Shown one piece after another: positions 45,836 to 55,960 of a stretch of 64,000 bases of DNA; the first letter of the stretch is position 1, and the number at the start of each line of letters is the position of its first letter. Location of the stretch: positions 8,122,001 to 8,186,000 of the forward strand of contig OZ022259.1 of NCBI GenBank assembly GCA_963978905.1, given 5' to 3'. Both the position numbers and the translations under genes were made by a program. Source of the stretch: Trichostrongylus colubriformis. Lineage: Eukaryota > Nematoda > Chromadorea > Rhabditida > Trichostrongylidae. The notes below the pieces were generated by a model, which had not been told where the DNA came from, did not search any database, and saw only the letters and a list, made by a program, of their open reading frames with translations.

Positions 45836-47042
45836 AGGATATTACTTCGACTCGATCCTCGTGCCAATTGACTGTCGACCTACGTCGACCCATCGTTATC
45901 GATCTGATTGTTTCACCACGTGTGGTACGGCAGCACCTTCTAGGAATAGGTCTCATGGTGTGTTAGGCGTTGATGGATACAAGTAAGGTCTACCAAATTG
46001 TTCGTTGAGTTTCTATGGATGAGGCACTTTTAAGTATTCTACTATTTCTCTGCATCTATGTGACACTCAAACCAAAACCGCAGCGATCACGAAAATTTGG
46101 TATTCCGGTGTGTATGTAAATACTATGAAGTTATCGAGCACCTGCAGGACAACAATTGGAAGAGCATCGAAGAGGCACTCAATAGCCGTGTGAGACGGCT
46201 ACGTGACCCTTACGAGATGGGCAACCTGGGTCCCATGATACAATTCAGGACGAAGCGGGGTACGATCCAATTATACTGCATGATTACAACCTGTTAAGTA
46301 TTTCTGTGTATTCCACTTTATATTTACCTATGCCTCTTCTATTACTGTAAATAATGTAATTAGTAATGTGACGCAATTTGGATTACTGTAAATAATGTGA
46401 TTTAATGTAATGTAATTTGATATTACTGTAGATAATGTAATTAACAACATTATGTAATTGACATTACTGTGAATATTTTAGTTAATGATGTAATGTAATT
46501 TTATATAATTATAAATAAAACATATGTAGTCTGCAGTCTATCATATATCACGATCGCATGCACAGTGAGTTATTATGACGTGATCTAACAGGTAACGAAT
46601 CGGATAATGAGACGGCATGCGATATTGGATCGGCAGCTGGCTCAGCCGTTACCATAATGATCGTCGAATTGTCTACTTGCTTAGCCGAACAATGATTGCA
46701 AGTGAATTGCTGGGCGCTCTGCGCTGAGTCGACCGGTTTCTTATAGACTCGGCCCCACGGTTGCGTACCGGGGGCACTGATACGCGTTTTTGCTTCAAAT
46801 GATCTCGTAGATGCAGAGGAATAGTAGGGTAATTGAAAGTGCCTCGTCCATAGCAACTGTAGAAACATTTTGTTAGAACTTGCTAGTATCCATAAACGCC
46901 GAACACACCATGAGACCTATTCCTAGATGGTCCACCACGTGTGGTGTGGTACACATGTGGTAAATCAATGAGATCGATAGTGAGGGGTCGACGTAGGTCG
47001 CCAGTCAATTAGCACGAAAATCGAGTGGAGGCGGTATAATTA
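45836..47042. mobile_element. Unclassified DNA transposon or large MITE with ~150-bp TIRs
   Basis: The left end (TTACTTCGACTCGATCCTCG..., with CGACCTACGTCGACCC and ACCACGTGTGGT) is the imperfect inverse of the right end (46885-47042). Both ends include CTAGGAATAGGTCTCATGGTGTGTT. The interior holds a plus frame near 46130-46280 (EVIEHLQDNNWKSIEEALNS, then RVRRLRDPYEMGNLG) and a minus frame at 46548-46868. Neither matches a known transposase by eye. Confidence 0.5.
46340..46500. repeat. AT-rich tandem repeat
   Basis: TTACTGTAAATAATGTAATT and close variants occur four times at roughly 45-60 bp spacing inside the element above. Confidence 0.65.
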
Positions 47043-47044
47043 TA

Positions 47045-47770
47045 AAACCGAGAGTCGCACACAGTTGGCTGCTGGCAATTATTAAGGACAGTATATCTGC
47101 TGTTGGGATGATCCAGTGACGCTCATTTTCATTATGAACACACATTTTTTATTGTGAAATGGCCAAATCCAGAGAATATCCATAGCGTATGGAACACCGA
47201 AAGCGAACGTGGTGCTTACCTTGAAGGCTTATTCTCAACTTAAATAGAACCTGTCATTACCACACCTTAATGCGTTGGAAACGGTGTTTGTTCCTTGAAA
47301 TGCAGAGCTTTGAAGGTATGATAAGTTCGATAGAAAAGTAATTTTTCAAACCCATTCCCAGTTTGAAAACCTAACACGCTGAATCTAATGCGAGAGATCC
47401 AATTATGATCACGTGTTCATGCTCTTCTCGGATACGTGATTATTTTGACTATGAAACATTTGTTCTGAAACTCACAGTCGAAGTGGAGGGTTTATGACTC
47501 CGTGACGTCGTCGAAAATAGCCCGTGGTAAAGGGGCTAAATTTGCGAAAACTTCTCATGTTATGCCAAAGAAATCGAGAAATGTAGAAATTGCACAAATC
47601 TCTCCAATCGTCTAGAGCGGAGCTTTCCATTGGTATCTTTTCTAAAATATTTGGGAGAGGTTAAAGGAATTAATTGCAAGACGGGGAAAACCACGGTTTT
47701 TCGTTTTTTGGTGTCGACTGACTACAAATTAGTAGCGGTACTGTAGGGAGTTGACACCTTTAGTTGTAGT
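47045..47770. repeat. Right arm of the 6-kb-spaced inverted repeat
   Basis: Reverse-complement counterpart of 41121-41945, e.g. GGCTGCTGGCAATTATTAAGG, CTTCTCGGATACGTGATTAT and GCGGTACTGTAGGG. Divergence is obvious, so the duplication is old. Confidence 0.6.
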
Positions 47771-48895
47771 AGTATGTGGTACAAGGCTCCTAATGGTGAC
47801 TGACCGAAACTGATAACGACTAACAAGGCTGATAAAAGCCTGTAAAAAGGATGGGATGAAATACGGTACACCGCTTACTCTTACAAACGGCCACTATAGA
47901 TGGTGTGCCTGAAGTTCAGTGCCACTTGGTTAACATATTTCATTGTTTTAATATCAGCTGCAACCATGCTTCGATTGCTTGTATATCCTTCTGTTTTCTC
48001 GTACGTCAGGCGTACATCCTAATTTGTAACCTATAAAACTAAGTATGTTTATATAAGATTTATGCTCAAATTAGTACCCTAACTCTTCGCTAATAGTAAA
48101 TACGGCGGAACAAGTTACATAATAGAAATCAGTCTGTATTAGGTTGACTGGCCCTTCACTCAGTTAACGGATCAATGTGGGTGACGTTGTGTTGGATATT
48201 GTTTGAGCAATACGGTGCCCTATTTCAGTATATCCATCTAATCTGAAATACGTCCCCTTCCTCAAAATACCACAATCTTCAATTCAATTGACTCTTGCTC
48301 AACAATCTCACCCATGCTCAGGACTTGAATAGGAACTAGTCGTTCTCCACCTTTTCATGGTAAGTAGGCGAAAAAAATTTCGATTGGTGAAATACTTTCA
48401 TTCATTCCTTTCAGCAAATCGGCCCGACTTTTTACACTCTGGACAGTGAGATATTATCCTATCCTTCTATTATGATCGGCTAATTGTGTATCTGCGTTTG
48501 TGTGTGTGTGTCTGTGTATAATTTGCACTTCATAGGAAATCCATACCTCACGTCGCACCAAAGTTGGTTTTTAATTTTTCCACGAGATGTTGGGCACGGG
48601 ACAAAGACACCAACGGTGGATGATCTAACTTGATAAGAGTTGATAAGATTCGATAGGGAGCGTCAGACGGCTAGAGCCTCTGAATATCTCGCTTTTCACG
48701 TTGACCGTGAAACGTTGACACTCATGAGTAGTTTGCGTCTCTCTTAATGAATGATCCAAATTGATACCTGCTGATAAGATTGATAGGATTTGATTCGAAG
48801 CGTAGGAAGGCAAGTTTTCACAAATACGTTTGGCTTTCCCAACTGACAGTGGAGTGTTGACACCAACAGTTGTTGTAGGGAGTGGTACAGAAATC
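47771..48895 (-). repeat. Family X fragment, minus orientation, plus unassigned DNA
   Basis: 48480-48580 contains the reverse of the GACA/CA tail (TGTGTGTGTGTCTGTG). 48600-48880 holds about two satellite units in reverse (TTGATAAGAGTTGATAAGAT). Another partial unit lies at 47790-47880. 47890-48480 shows nothing recognisable. Confidence 0.5.
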
Positions 48896-49369
48896 TTAAA
48901 GGCACACCTCGCGAAAAATTGGGTGAGCTTCCTCACGTGTTCCGGGATGTAGAGGTCTTGTTATACTCACCAAAGAAAGATGAATCAAAATCCTTCACAA
49001 CTGCCGAAAATAAACTCCCTGGCCTCAGTCCTCGTACGAGCATGGAAGATTATAAATGAGTTTTTGCTCGATGATATCGCGCAAAATGCTTTGATATCAC
49101 CTGATCTTCCCTGTTTAAGCACCCTTCGCCATTAAAATTGCTGCTTCATCTTCATCTTATTTAATCTTATCGTAGGCTTCTTTCTCCACGAGAGCCACGT
49201 TGGATATTTGTTCGTCTAAGGCCAGGTGTGATTCCGCTCGGTGGGCTCAACTCGGCTTGGGTCGACCAAGCCGTGCGCGGAGAGGATGAACCGTGGCGCT
49301 GCGAAAAGGGTGCGATCTTCATGACCATCCAAGGGTCTACCACTTTGATTATCGGTGGTTTGCCTTTAA
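48896..49369. repeat. MITE with TTAAAGGCA(A/C)ACC ends
   Basis: The left end TTAAAGGCACACCTCGCG is the imperfect inverse of the right end TCGGTGGTTTGCCTTTAA. The interior matches 34452-34885 in reverse orientation, and a degenerate third copy lies at about 53150-53450. Confidence 0.65.
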
Positions 49370-49792
49370 TGGTGATGCATCGAATCCAGTAGTGACCGAT
49401 AAGGACCGATAAGAGTCACTAACAGCTAGATGGGAACTCCGGTAAACCACCAGCTATTGCAATACAACTACTACAATTGAAGTGTATGATGCTCAATGTC
49501 ACTGGGAGATTACTTTGTGTTGCCTCTGTTGAATAATTTGTTTATGCTCTGATATAAGTTGAGGCGATGTAGAGATTGCTAAATTGTCTAGCCTTCCAGA
49601 CAGTGGCATCTGCTTTTAGACATAGCGATCCATGAGAATGATCGAAATGCGGCATAGATTTGTAATAGCAAGAGAAAGTGAACCATTCCTGACGCGGTAT
49701 TAGGAGTATCAAGGCTCATCGACGGTTAGAATATATGATGATGGTGCATGTTCAGATAAATGACAAGCAGGTATCACTGGAAAGTCGATATA

Positions 49793-50530
49793 CAGGGGGT
49801 GCCAAAAAAAGTAATTTTGTCTCCTCCACTTTCAACCCCATTTTAGCCGAACTACAGCAAATTCTGTTGAGGTAATTTCATCCCCAGATTCAAGAGCAGA
49901 CCTCACTACTCATTATATTCCGTGGCAGTCTTCTGCACGAGCAGGAACGAGAGCGAGGAAAGAGTGAACAAGATGTGTCACCTCAACTGGGCAAAATCCG
50001 TTTCGTCGCCCTCGTTCACAACCTTGCTGAGGTCCGCTCACTCTGGGTACCTGAGGAAAATACTGGGTGGTGTTCTTTAAGACCCCGTTTTGTTCGGATC
50101 CCCAGCGCCCTTCGTTTCCAAGAGCCAAAACGTGCCCTTACCACTGAAACCCCTCCGGAGGCGTATTTGAGGCATGAAAATGATACTTCGGATCATAGCA
50201 GCCTTGTTCAAGCAGCAGAGGCTCCATTAATGACTTCCATTAACCGAAGGGCCAGTCCTCAGGAAGCTTCTCATAGAAGACCTACCACGGAGCCTACCTT
50301 CACCGTTTTACGCGGACCTTGATACTGTAGGTACTCCGAAGCCCGGCTGCGCCGAATGAAAGCTCCATATTTTTATAAAGGTGATCGTAGGAAGCCACAA
50401 CTTGTTCCTACTTTTAGAGGAACATTTCGGGAATATTTTGCCCCAATACTTTTATCTTTTTCGTTTCCCTATGTTTTGCATAATTGGCAGATGTGAGCCG
50501 TGGGCAAAATTACTTTTTTGGCACCCCCTG
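49793..50530. mobile_element. 738-bp Tc1/mariner-type MITE with TA duplication
   Basis: Termini CAGGGGGTGCCAAAAAAAGT and ACTTTTTTGGCACCCCCTG are inverted and flanked by TA on both sides. No transposase is readable. The sister copy is 12028-13036. Confidence 0.8.
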
Positions 50531-51340
50531 TACTACCAATATGTAAGAATTACGTGCTCATTGAGTGTACAAATCGCTACCAATCGATGTGATCGAACAA
50601 AACATGTCATACGCAAGTTATCTAAACTTCCAAGAAGTGACCAGTGCAGGACAAGTGTAAAATGATCAGTGAGCCAACGAATTTCTTCTTGATCCATCAT
50701 TATACAACAGACATGTCGCCCGCTAACTCATCTTGACTTCCGAAAAATGGAAGAAAAGAGGTATGCAGTGGCAAGCAACTGAATTATTAAACACAGGTGA
50801 GGCTAAAAGGAATCGTGCACGGAGAAATGAGTTCCTCTGCTAGCCCATATATTTATGTTGTATCTGCTCAGGAAGAGCCGCAAGCTTCACGCAAAAAAGC
50901 GAAATCGACTATTCCCACATTAGGAAATTTCACCGTGTGATTCGCTCAGTACTGCGCGATATAAGACCTCAGATAGAACTGATTTCATTGTAAGGGAGGA
51001 GGGAAGCAGTGTTTGGGTCCACGCGACTTTTTCAAAACACTCATATTAGCCGTGTGCTGCTTTGCCGAACGAGGTTTTTAAGTGGATCAATCTTATTAAC
51101 GGCCTGTCACTTCAACCCTTCCGTCGTCTTCGGAAGCCTAAGAAGTGGCTGGAAGTTAGGTGACCCTTGACTTACCCGATCAAGCGCTAAAAGCCCCTGG
51201 AATCTCGAACTCACCCATTCAATCCATGGAAACGTCGAGTAGACGAAGGATTGAAATTTATTTGTATTTATAAATACTTATAGAAGATTATTGGACGGAT
51301 ATACAAGACGCTTCTCATGCCTTCCTGGATGAAATCTCGT
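50531..51340. other. No gene recognised; fragments of older repeats
   Basis: 50560-50700 and 50930-50960 resemble family X blocks (ATCGATGTGATCGAACAAAA, GTGATTCGCTCAGTACTGCG). Nothing else could be supported. Confidence 0.3.
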
Positions 51341-51347
51341 TCTCATG

Positions 51348-51536
51348 TCACGGAATTTTGCACTTAATGTCAAAGTCATTCCCGCTGTGATGTTCACTCT
51401 TGTGCCTTCCAAGTGCGATTGTTATTGTTCCTCTCCACTTACTGGTCAGATGTTCATTAATACGCATTATCAAAACGCGGCCGGTCTCCCCAAATATTTG
51501 CCATCGGGGCAAATCACGCGATTCTCTGAAACACAT
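51348..51536 (-). pseudogene. Penelope-like GIY-YIG endonuclease fragment
   Basis: The minus-strand translation contains IFGETGRVLIMRINEHL and ALGRHKSEHHSGNDFDIKC, matching the GIY-YIG endonuclease pattern of Penelope-like retroelements (GETGR...R..EH...L..H....H.G..FD..C). It is short and isolated, hence a relic. Confidence 0.6.
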
Positions 51537-51688
51537 TCGCTATTGTGGAGCCTGTTTCTTAGTTCCATTGCTGTAAAGAGTGCTGTTGTGATAAAGCACT
51601 CTTTACATGTTGAAGACTGCGCATCTGACCAATACGAAATTATTCCTTGGCCACTTGCACAGCGCTCGAATGTACCCTAGCTGCTCTG

Positions 51689-52142
51689 CAGAGTCATTCG
51701 ACGTCACCTCTTTGTACACAAATGTCCAAAACGACATGGCTCTACAACCATTGTTCGAAATGCTTGATAGGCATCATAGTAACATTGACACTCTTGGACT
51801 CGAGAGGAGTCACATAATGACCCCGGTCTCGGAGTGCTTAATTGTAACATATTTAAATGAACAGGCTCCTACTCGCAAATAGGAGGTTTGGCTATGGGTC
51901 AGCTCACCATAGAGCTGATGACATGACGAGTCACCTTGTCCTGAAAGACACTGTTGGGTGATTTTGGCCGGCTGCGGACTATGAAAGCAGGACTCAGCCC
52001 TATCGTCGGACCAGCAGATGAACACATCCAGGCGAGTGGCGATGAAGGCCGGAACGCAACTTTTGATGCCAATTCCGCTCATATCATCAGTGTGAGGTTC
52101 CAGCGGCATTTTCAAAAAAAAATGCAAGAAGTGTATTCTTAA
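51689..52142 (+). pseudogene. Penelope-like reverse transcriptase fragment
   Basis: The plus-strand frame SFDVTSLYTNVQNDMALQPL followed by an AIM.L..ECL-like segment corresponds to Penelope RT (FDVTSLYTNVP motif with the catalytic Asp). It then becomes frameshifted (GLAMGQ-like text near 51890, FQRHFQKKMQ near 52100). It is oriented opposite to the endonuclease piece, so the element has been rearranged or two copies abut. Confidence 0.6.
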
Positions 52143-52656
52143 CACGAAATATCTCTACAAAAAAGAGCTGAGAAATACTTTTGCTTCCGCTTCTGCGATG
52201 GTGACTCTGCACACGTGTAAAGCGATGAAGTGGCGAAAATGTAGAAGCGCTCTCCCTCACATGCACTGGGTTGGAATCGATTACACTCCACTGAGGGTTT
52301 CATCTGTTAACAACTTCACCTATCAGGCTGCTTTCTCTTTCACAGTCTAAAACACACAAGTTGCAGAGAGTACTGCTCAGCTTTGTATGAACCCTGTAGG
52401 AGAGGAGGTCAAGTCGATTGGTGCTGAATGATAGAGAGTTAGACAATCTCGATCCCACAATCAGTCACCGGACCCAGGACAAAAGGCATCTCTGCTGTAG
52501 ATTTTTTGTAAAACAATAAGGTTGGTACAATACATAGAAGTGGGCGGGTAGCTTGTATACCGTTTGTTGGATCGCTGAAGCGTGGGTTATTTAAAACTTT
52601 TTGGGGCCTACGCACAGGTTATGCGATTGTGCCTCTTTTCGTCCTATTTTTTTCAG

Positions 52657-53064
52657 GTAGAAGAACGACTACTCACGACTAGATTCGCACTCAAATCGAA
52701 ACGCGGATTCGTTGGTTCAGCACCACACAAAATTAAAATGAGTATTACAGAACACCCGCGTACTGTTCGTGCAATGCGATCAAGCGATCAAGAGGTCTGT
52801 GGGCGATCGGTCTTAGAGACATCGATATTTAAAAGTTGTACATTAGCAATCTAATGTCACAGTCCAGTAGTACCCTCTTGAATAAAACAACATCTAATAG
52901 CACTGGTGTGGGAATACTCTTCTCTAACTAGATTCTTATCATTACTTTTTTACTTTCCTTTCCTTCGGCCTTATAAGGATACAACGGGTCAAAGGGTTAG
53001 TGGATTACAAGAAGCAAAAGATTCCGAGAAATTTGTGTACGCACGATGTCTTTCGGAGACATTC
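52657..53064 (+). CDS. Two candidate internal exons of an unidentified gene
   Basis: Exon 52657-52794 (acceptor ATTTTTTTCAG, donor GAG/GTCTGT; 46 codons, e.g. KRGFVGSAPHKIKMSITEHP) and exon 52978-53064 (acceptor CTTATAAG, donor TTC/GTATGT; 29 codons, e.g. SGLQEAKDSEKFVYARCLSE). Both are phase 0-0 and join in frame across a 183-nt intron. Composition is hydrophilic and coding-like. No start or stop was found and the family is unknown. Confidence 0.38.
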
Positions 53065-53149
53065 GTATGTAAGATGATCAGCGAAACATATCCTTTTCGC
53101 TTTTTTTGTTACGCTGCTTAAAGGCCCAATACAAGATAATCAGATCAGT

Positions 53150-53450
53150 GTTTTTTTGGAGCAAGCAGTTCCTCGGATAACTGCTCAGACTGCACCCTTG
53201 TTGTGGCTGCACGGTGCACTCCAATGGTGTTGTGTCTCCTTAATACAACCAACCAATCCCCACCCTACCGAATAACACCTGGCGTTAGACGAACGAATTT
53301 CTAATGTGGAAGCCGCCTTCTGCATCGACGTGGCTGTCTCATTACATTATCTTCCCTTAGTGTCAGTTCCCTTCTCCACGTGAGCGACACGCTGGGGATT
53401 CTTTTGTCTAAGACCGGGTATGACTTGGTTGAGTGGGCATGGCTTGGTTG
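53150..53450 (-). repeat. Degenerate copy of the TTAAAGGCA MITE family
   Basis: CTTCTCCACGTGAGCGACACG and TTTGTCTAAGACCGGGTATGA match CTTTCTCCACGAGAGCCACG and TCGTCTAAGGCCAGGTGTGA at 49190-49240. Confidence 0.45.
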
Positions 53451-53462
53451 TGTTAAAGGGTG

Positions 53463-53725
53463 CAGGGATGTATATCGTTAGGACAGAAACGTACAGGGAT
53501 GTATATCGTTAGGACAGAAACGTCGCGTGGCCGTGTTCGGCACGCGACGGGATGGTGCGAGCTATGCGCGCCGTATTGGATGGGTCTTGAAGCGATGACG
53601 GTGCTCTACGCCTCATTCTAGGCGTAATCGCTTCAGGACTCAGCTAATACGGCGCGCATAGCTCGCACCATCCCTTCGCGGCCAAACACGGCCATGCGAC
53701 GTTTCTGTCCTAACGATATACACCC
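53463..53725. repeat. Foldback MITE with duplicated left terminus
   Basis: TATATCGTTAGGACAGAAAC at the left pairs with GTTTCTGTCCTAACGATATA at the right. The next 60 bp (GGTGCGAGCTATGCGCGCCG) also pair. The first ~30 bp are present twice in tandem at the left end only. The loop holds GAAGCGATGACGG / GCGTAATCGCTTC. Confidence 0.82.
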
Positions 53726-54483
53726 CACCGTACAACGGCAACAAAGGTCCAGCCTGAGCGATTATCCAATGGCCTACTTGATCCAAAAAAAGCCACTGAT
53801 CCTATTATCGCGTAGTGTGCTTTCAAGAATTGTAATGTAAGCTCTTCCTAGTTTTCACTGACGGATTACGAGCGGTTCTGGTAACGATCGAAAATCTAGA
53901 TCTGCTTAAAAAAAGGACAGACGGCTCATCGAGAAATAGTGGATTATCCCGAACACAATCTGCACCAAGGCTCTGCAGACGGTATGAGCCTCAGGCCAAG
54001 GGATCAGCCTGTCTCGTCAAAATTCCCATGTACGTAATGGGCCAAATGCCATTGTTGGTGTGTATGTATGTGTCTGTGTGCGCTTTTATTGAAAAATGGT
54101 ATCTCACATTATAGAAATAACAGAACTTCGATTTTCACGCACAATACACGGGGTAGGAGACGTTGTAGACGTTGATGACAACTACTGATACTGGCAGGCA
54201 ATATCGCCAAATCTACTGAGGCTTTCGTGACGGCCGGTAAGCTACAGTCTGCCCTTGATTGTATCGACCGGTGCGGTCAAGCTAACGCCTAACACAGATG
54301 ACCGGTCTTGAAGTACGCTTTCGAATGGTAACAGAACCGTGCAAGTCCACGGGCATATTCCGAGACTATTAGCGCTATGCAAAGTACTCCTACATATTAA
54401 AGTTTCCAGGATTCAGTTGCACGATATCTTCCTACCACACTGATCACTTGTGACAGTTGCATTTTTAACCGTAAAATGGTTAT

Positions 54484-54782
54484 ATGGGCGGAGGTGGTGT
54501 AGTGACAGGTGGCGCGCCCCCACTCTCATAGTGCGGGGATCAAATCCCGCATCAACGCCCGCCCAGGCCAACCAAGCCTTCCATCCCTCCGGGGTCGGTA
54601 AATTGGTACCAGACTCGTCTGGGAGGATAAAAGCACTGACTTGTACATCGGCTGGCCACCGCAAATCATTGTATAGGCCACATCACATTCACCAGCCATC
54701 ACGATTCTGAATGGAACTAGAATGTGCGGCGCATCCCACAGAAGGGATTGATTAACGCCAAAAACTTTATCCTTTATCCTTT
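54484..54782 (+). mobile_element. tRNA-headed SINE (strongylid type)
   Basis: The head has a Pol III A-box-like GTGGTGTAGTGACAGG and B-box-like GGGGATCAAATCCC. The body has CAGGCCAACCAAGCCTTCCA, GGTCGGTAAATTGGTACCAG, TGGGAGGATAAAAGCACTGA and GTGCGGCGCATCCCA. The 3' tail is a short repeat (CTTTATCCTTTATCCTTT). I recognise this as a SINE type common in strongylid nematode genomes. Transcribed by RNA polymerase III and mobilised by a LINE. Confidence 0.8.
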
Positions 54783-55004
54783 AAGATGGTTATAGTCTCT
54801 GTTCATAAGACCCGGACCAAGGCTAATCATCAATGCAGATGTGAATGCATATTGCACATTCCATTTCGCTGATTAGCATTGATAGTTGCTGTCCTAAGAA
54901 ACGGCTAGGAAAGCAACGGCGAAGGTGCGAGGGCACATTCGTTGGTAAAACAACTGTCCATTCTGTTTTTGAATAGTGCTGTTGCGAATTTGACCAAATT
55001 TACT

Positions 55005-55205
55005 TGTTGAGTCTCCCTATTCAATCTCAGGAACCGTTATGAATTTGGACCATACACCATTAATGTCTACGTTTCACCCATCAAACCCCTATGAGTGTCG
55101 GCGCTCTAGAATCAACCCGAAAGACGAAACGTCCCTCAATTGCTGTGACGCGATATATAAATTTTGTGATTAACAGACATACACAGACGGACAGACATAC
55201 AGTAC
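55005..55205 (+). repeat. Family X satellite unit and tail
   Basis: About one satellite unit (CCGTTATGAATTTGGACCAT, CCCCTATGAGTGTCGGCGCT) followed by GACATACACAGACGGACAGA. A Tc1-like element begins directly in the tail at 55200. Confidence 0.6.
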
Positions 55206-55544
55206 CTTGCATAATGATACAGCCACCTATGAATTGTTCAGAAACTCCGTTTGCAGAGTGATCCAAAAAACAGTCTTCAAGCAAAAGATGTAGCTAATGT
55301 GGACGCGCATTCGCGCATTAATATCAAGTTGTAGCTGGGAAACACAGAAAAAATTTCTCTCTCTTTGTTGGAAATGCCGCTTTTCCTATTCTGCAAAATG
55401 ATACAGCCACTGGACGGATTGAATTATCGAAAACGAGAAAAAAAAACAAAAAGGGAAAAAATGCTAATATCACAAGCAGCTGGATCTCCTTCATATCGAA
55501 AATCCAAAAAATTTGACCATCGAGGCCCAATGAATTCTTTCCAG

Positions 55545-55700
55545 AGTGTTTTTAGTCTACTTGGTGCCATGCTTCGATGAGGGTCTCTTTAAACTCCCTA
55601 ACTTCTTCGAAATGGCTTCTCTCCACGTCCTTCCTCCTCAGCATAAAACTCCAACGAATTCTTTTTCTGATAAAGGTCGGGTCCGTTCGTCGCCCAGGTC
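55545..55700 (-). pseudogene. Tc1-family transposase C-terminal remnant
   Basis: The minus-strand reading gives MLRRKDVERSHFEEVREFKE, then TLIEAWHQVD and TLERIHWASM. This fits the end of DD34E transposases (LW..L...V......F..V.ELK..I...W..I......L...SM). Stops interrupt it. It lies inside the Tc1-like element. Confidence 0.45.
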
Positions 55701-55831
55701 AGAAGGTCCATTCGGTGGTTCTACGATGATGGAGGGCTCCGCTTGACACGAAATGGCTCATTACGCACGAAACACAAGGTTTAGGTGTAGATTTCAAAAC
55801 GCACGACGAGAAAATGGTACGAAGCACGAAT

Positions 55832-55960
55832 ATTATTTATTTATTTATTTCATTGCGTCACTAGACGAGCCTTTACCAAAACAATGTCGCTAGTGCTAAC
55901 AATCAGAATAATATCAAAGAGTAAAGAAGAAAACTCAACAGTATTCAAGCCAATGTTTAG
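55832..55960 (-). repeat. LINE 3' end fragment, reverse orientation
   Basis: TTATTTATTTATTTATTTC is the inverse of a TAAA LINE tail, followed by CATTGCGTCACTAGACGAGCC as the 3' UTR in reverse. A 5'-truncated insertion within the Tc1-like element. Confidence 0.5.

Larger units (their letters stand above)
44115..45842 (+). repeat. Family X composite repeat, longest copy
   Basis: Order: TTTAGGTCATCATTGGGAG, GAGCATCTAATTCCTACACG, TAGCGGTCGATACCCAGTGG, CGGTCGATACATCGGCG, satellite array (44700-45690), GACAGACGGACAGACA plus (AC)n, and TATATATAGTAGGAT. It represents the unoccupied version of the MULE target at 20.77 kb. No transposase or RT coding was found, so the mode of mobility is unknown. Confidence 0.6.

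Noticed and set aside
54450..54710. Open frames of 83-86 codons on both strands
   Set aside because: They coincide with the SINE at 54484-54782, which is non-coding.
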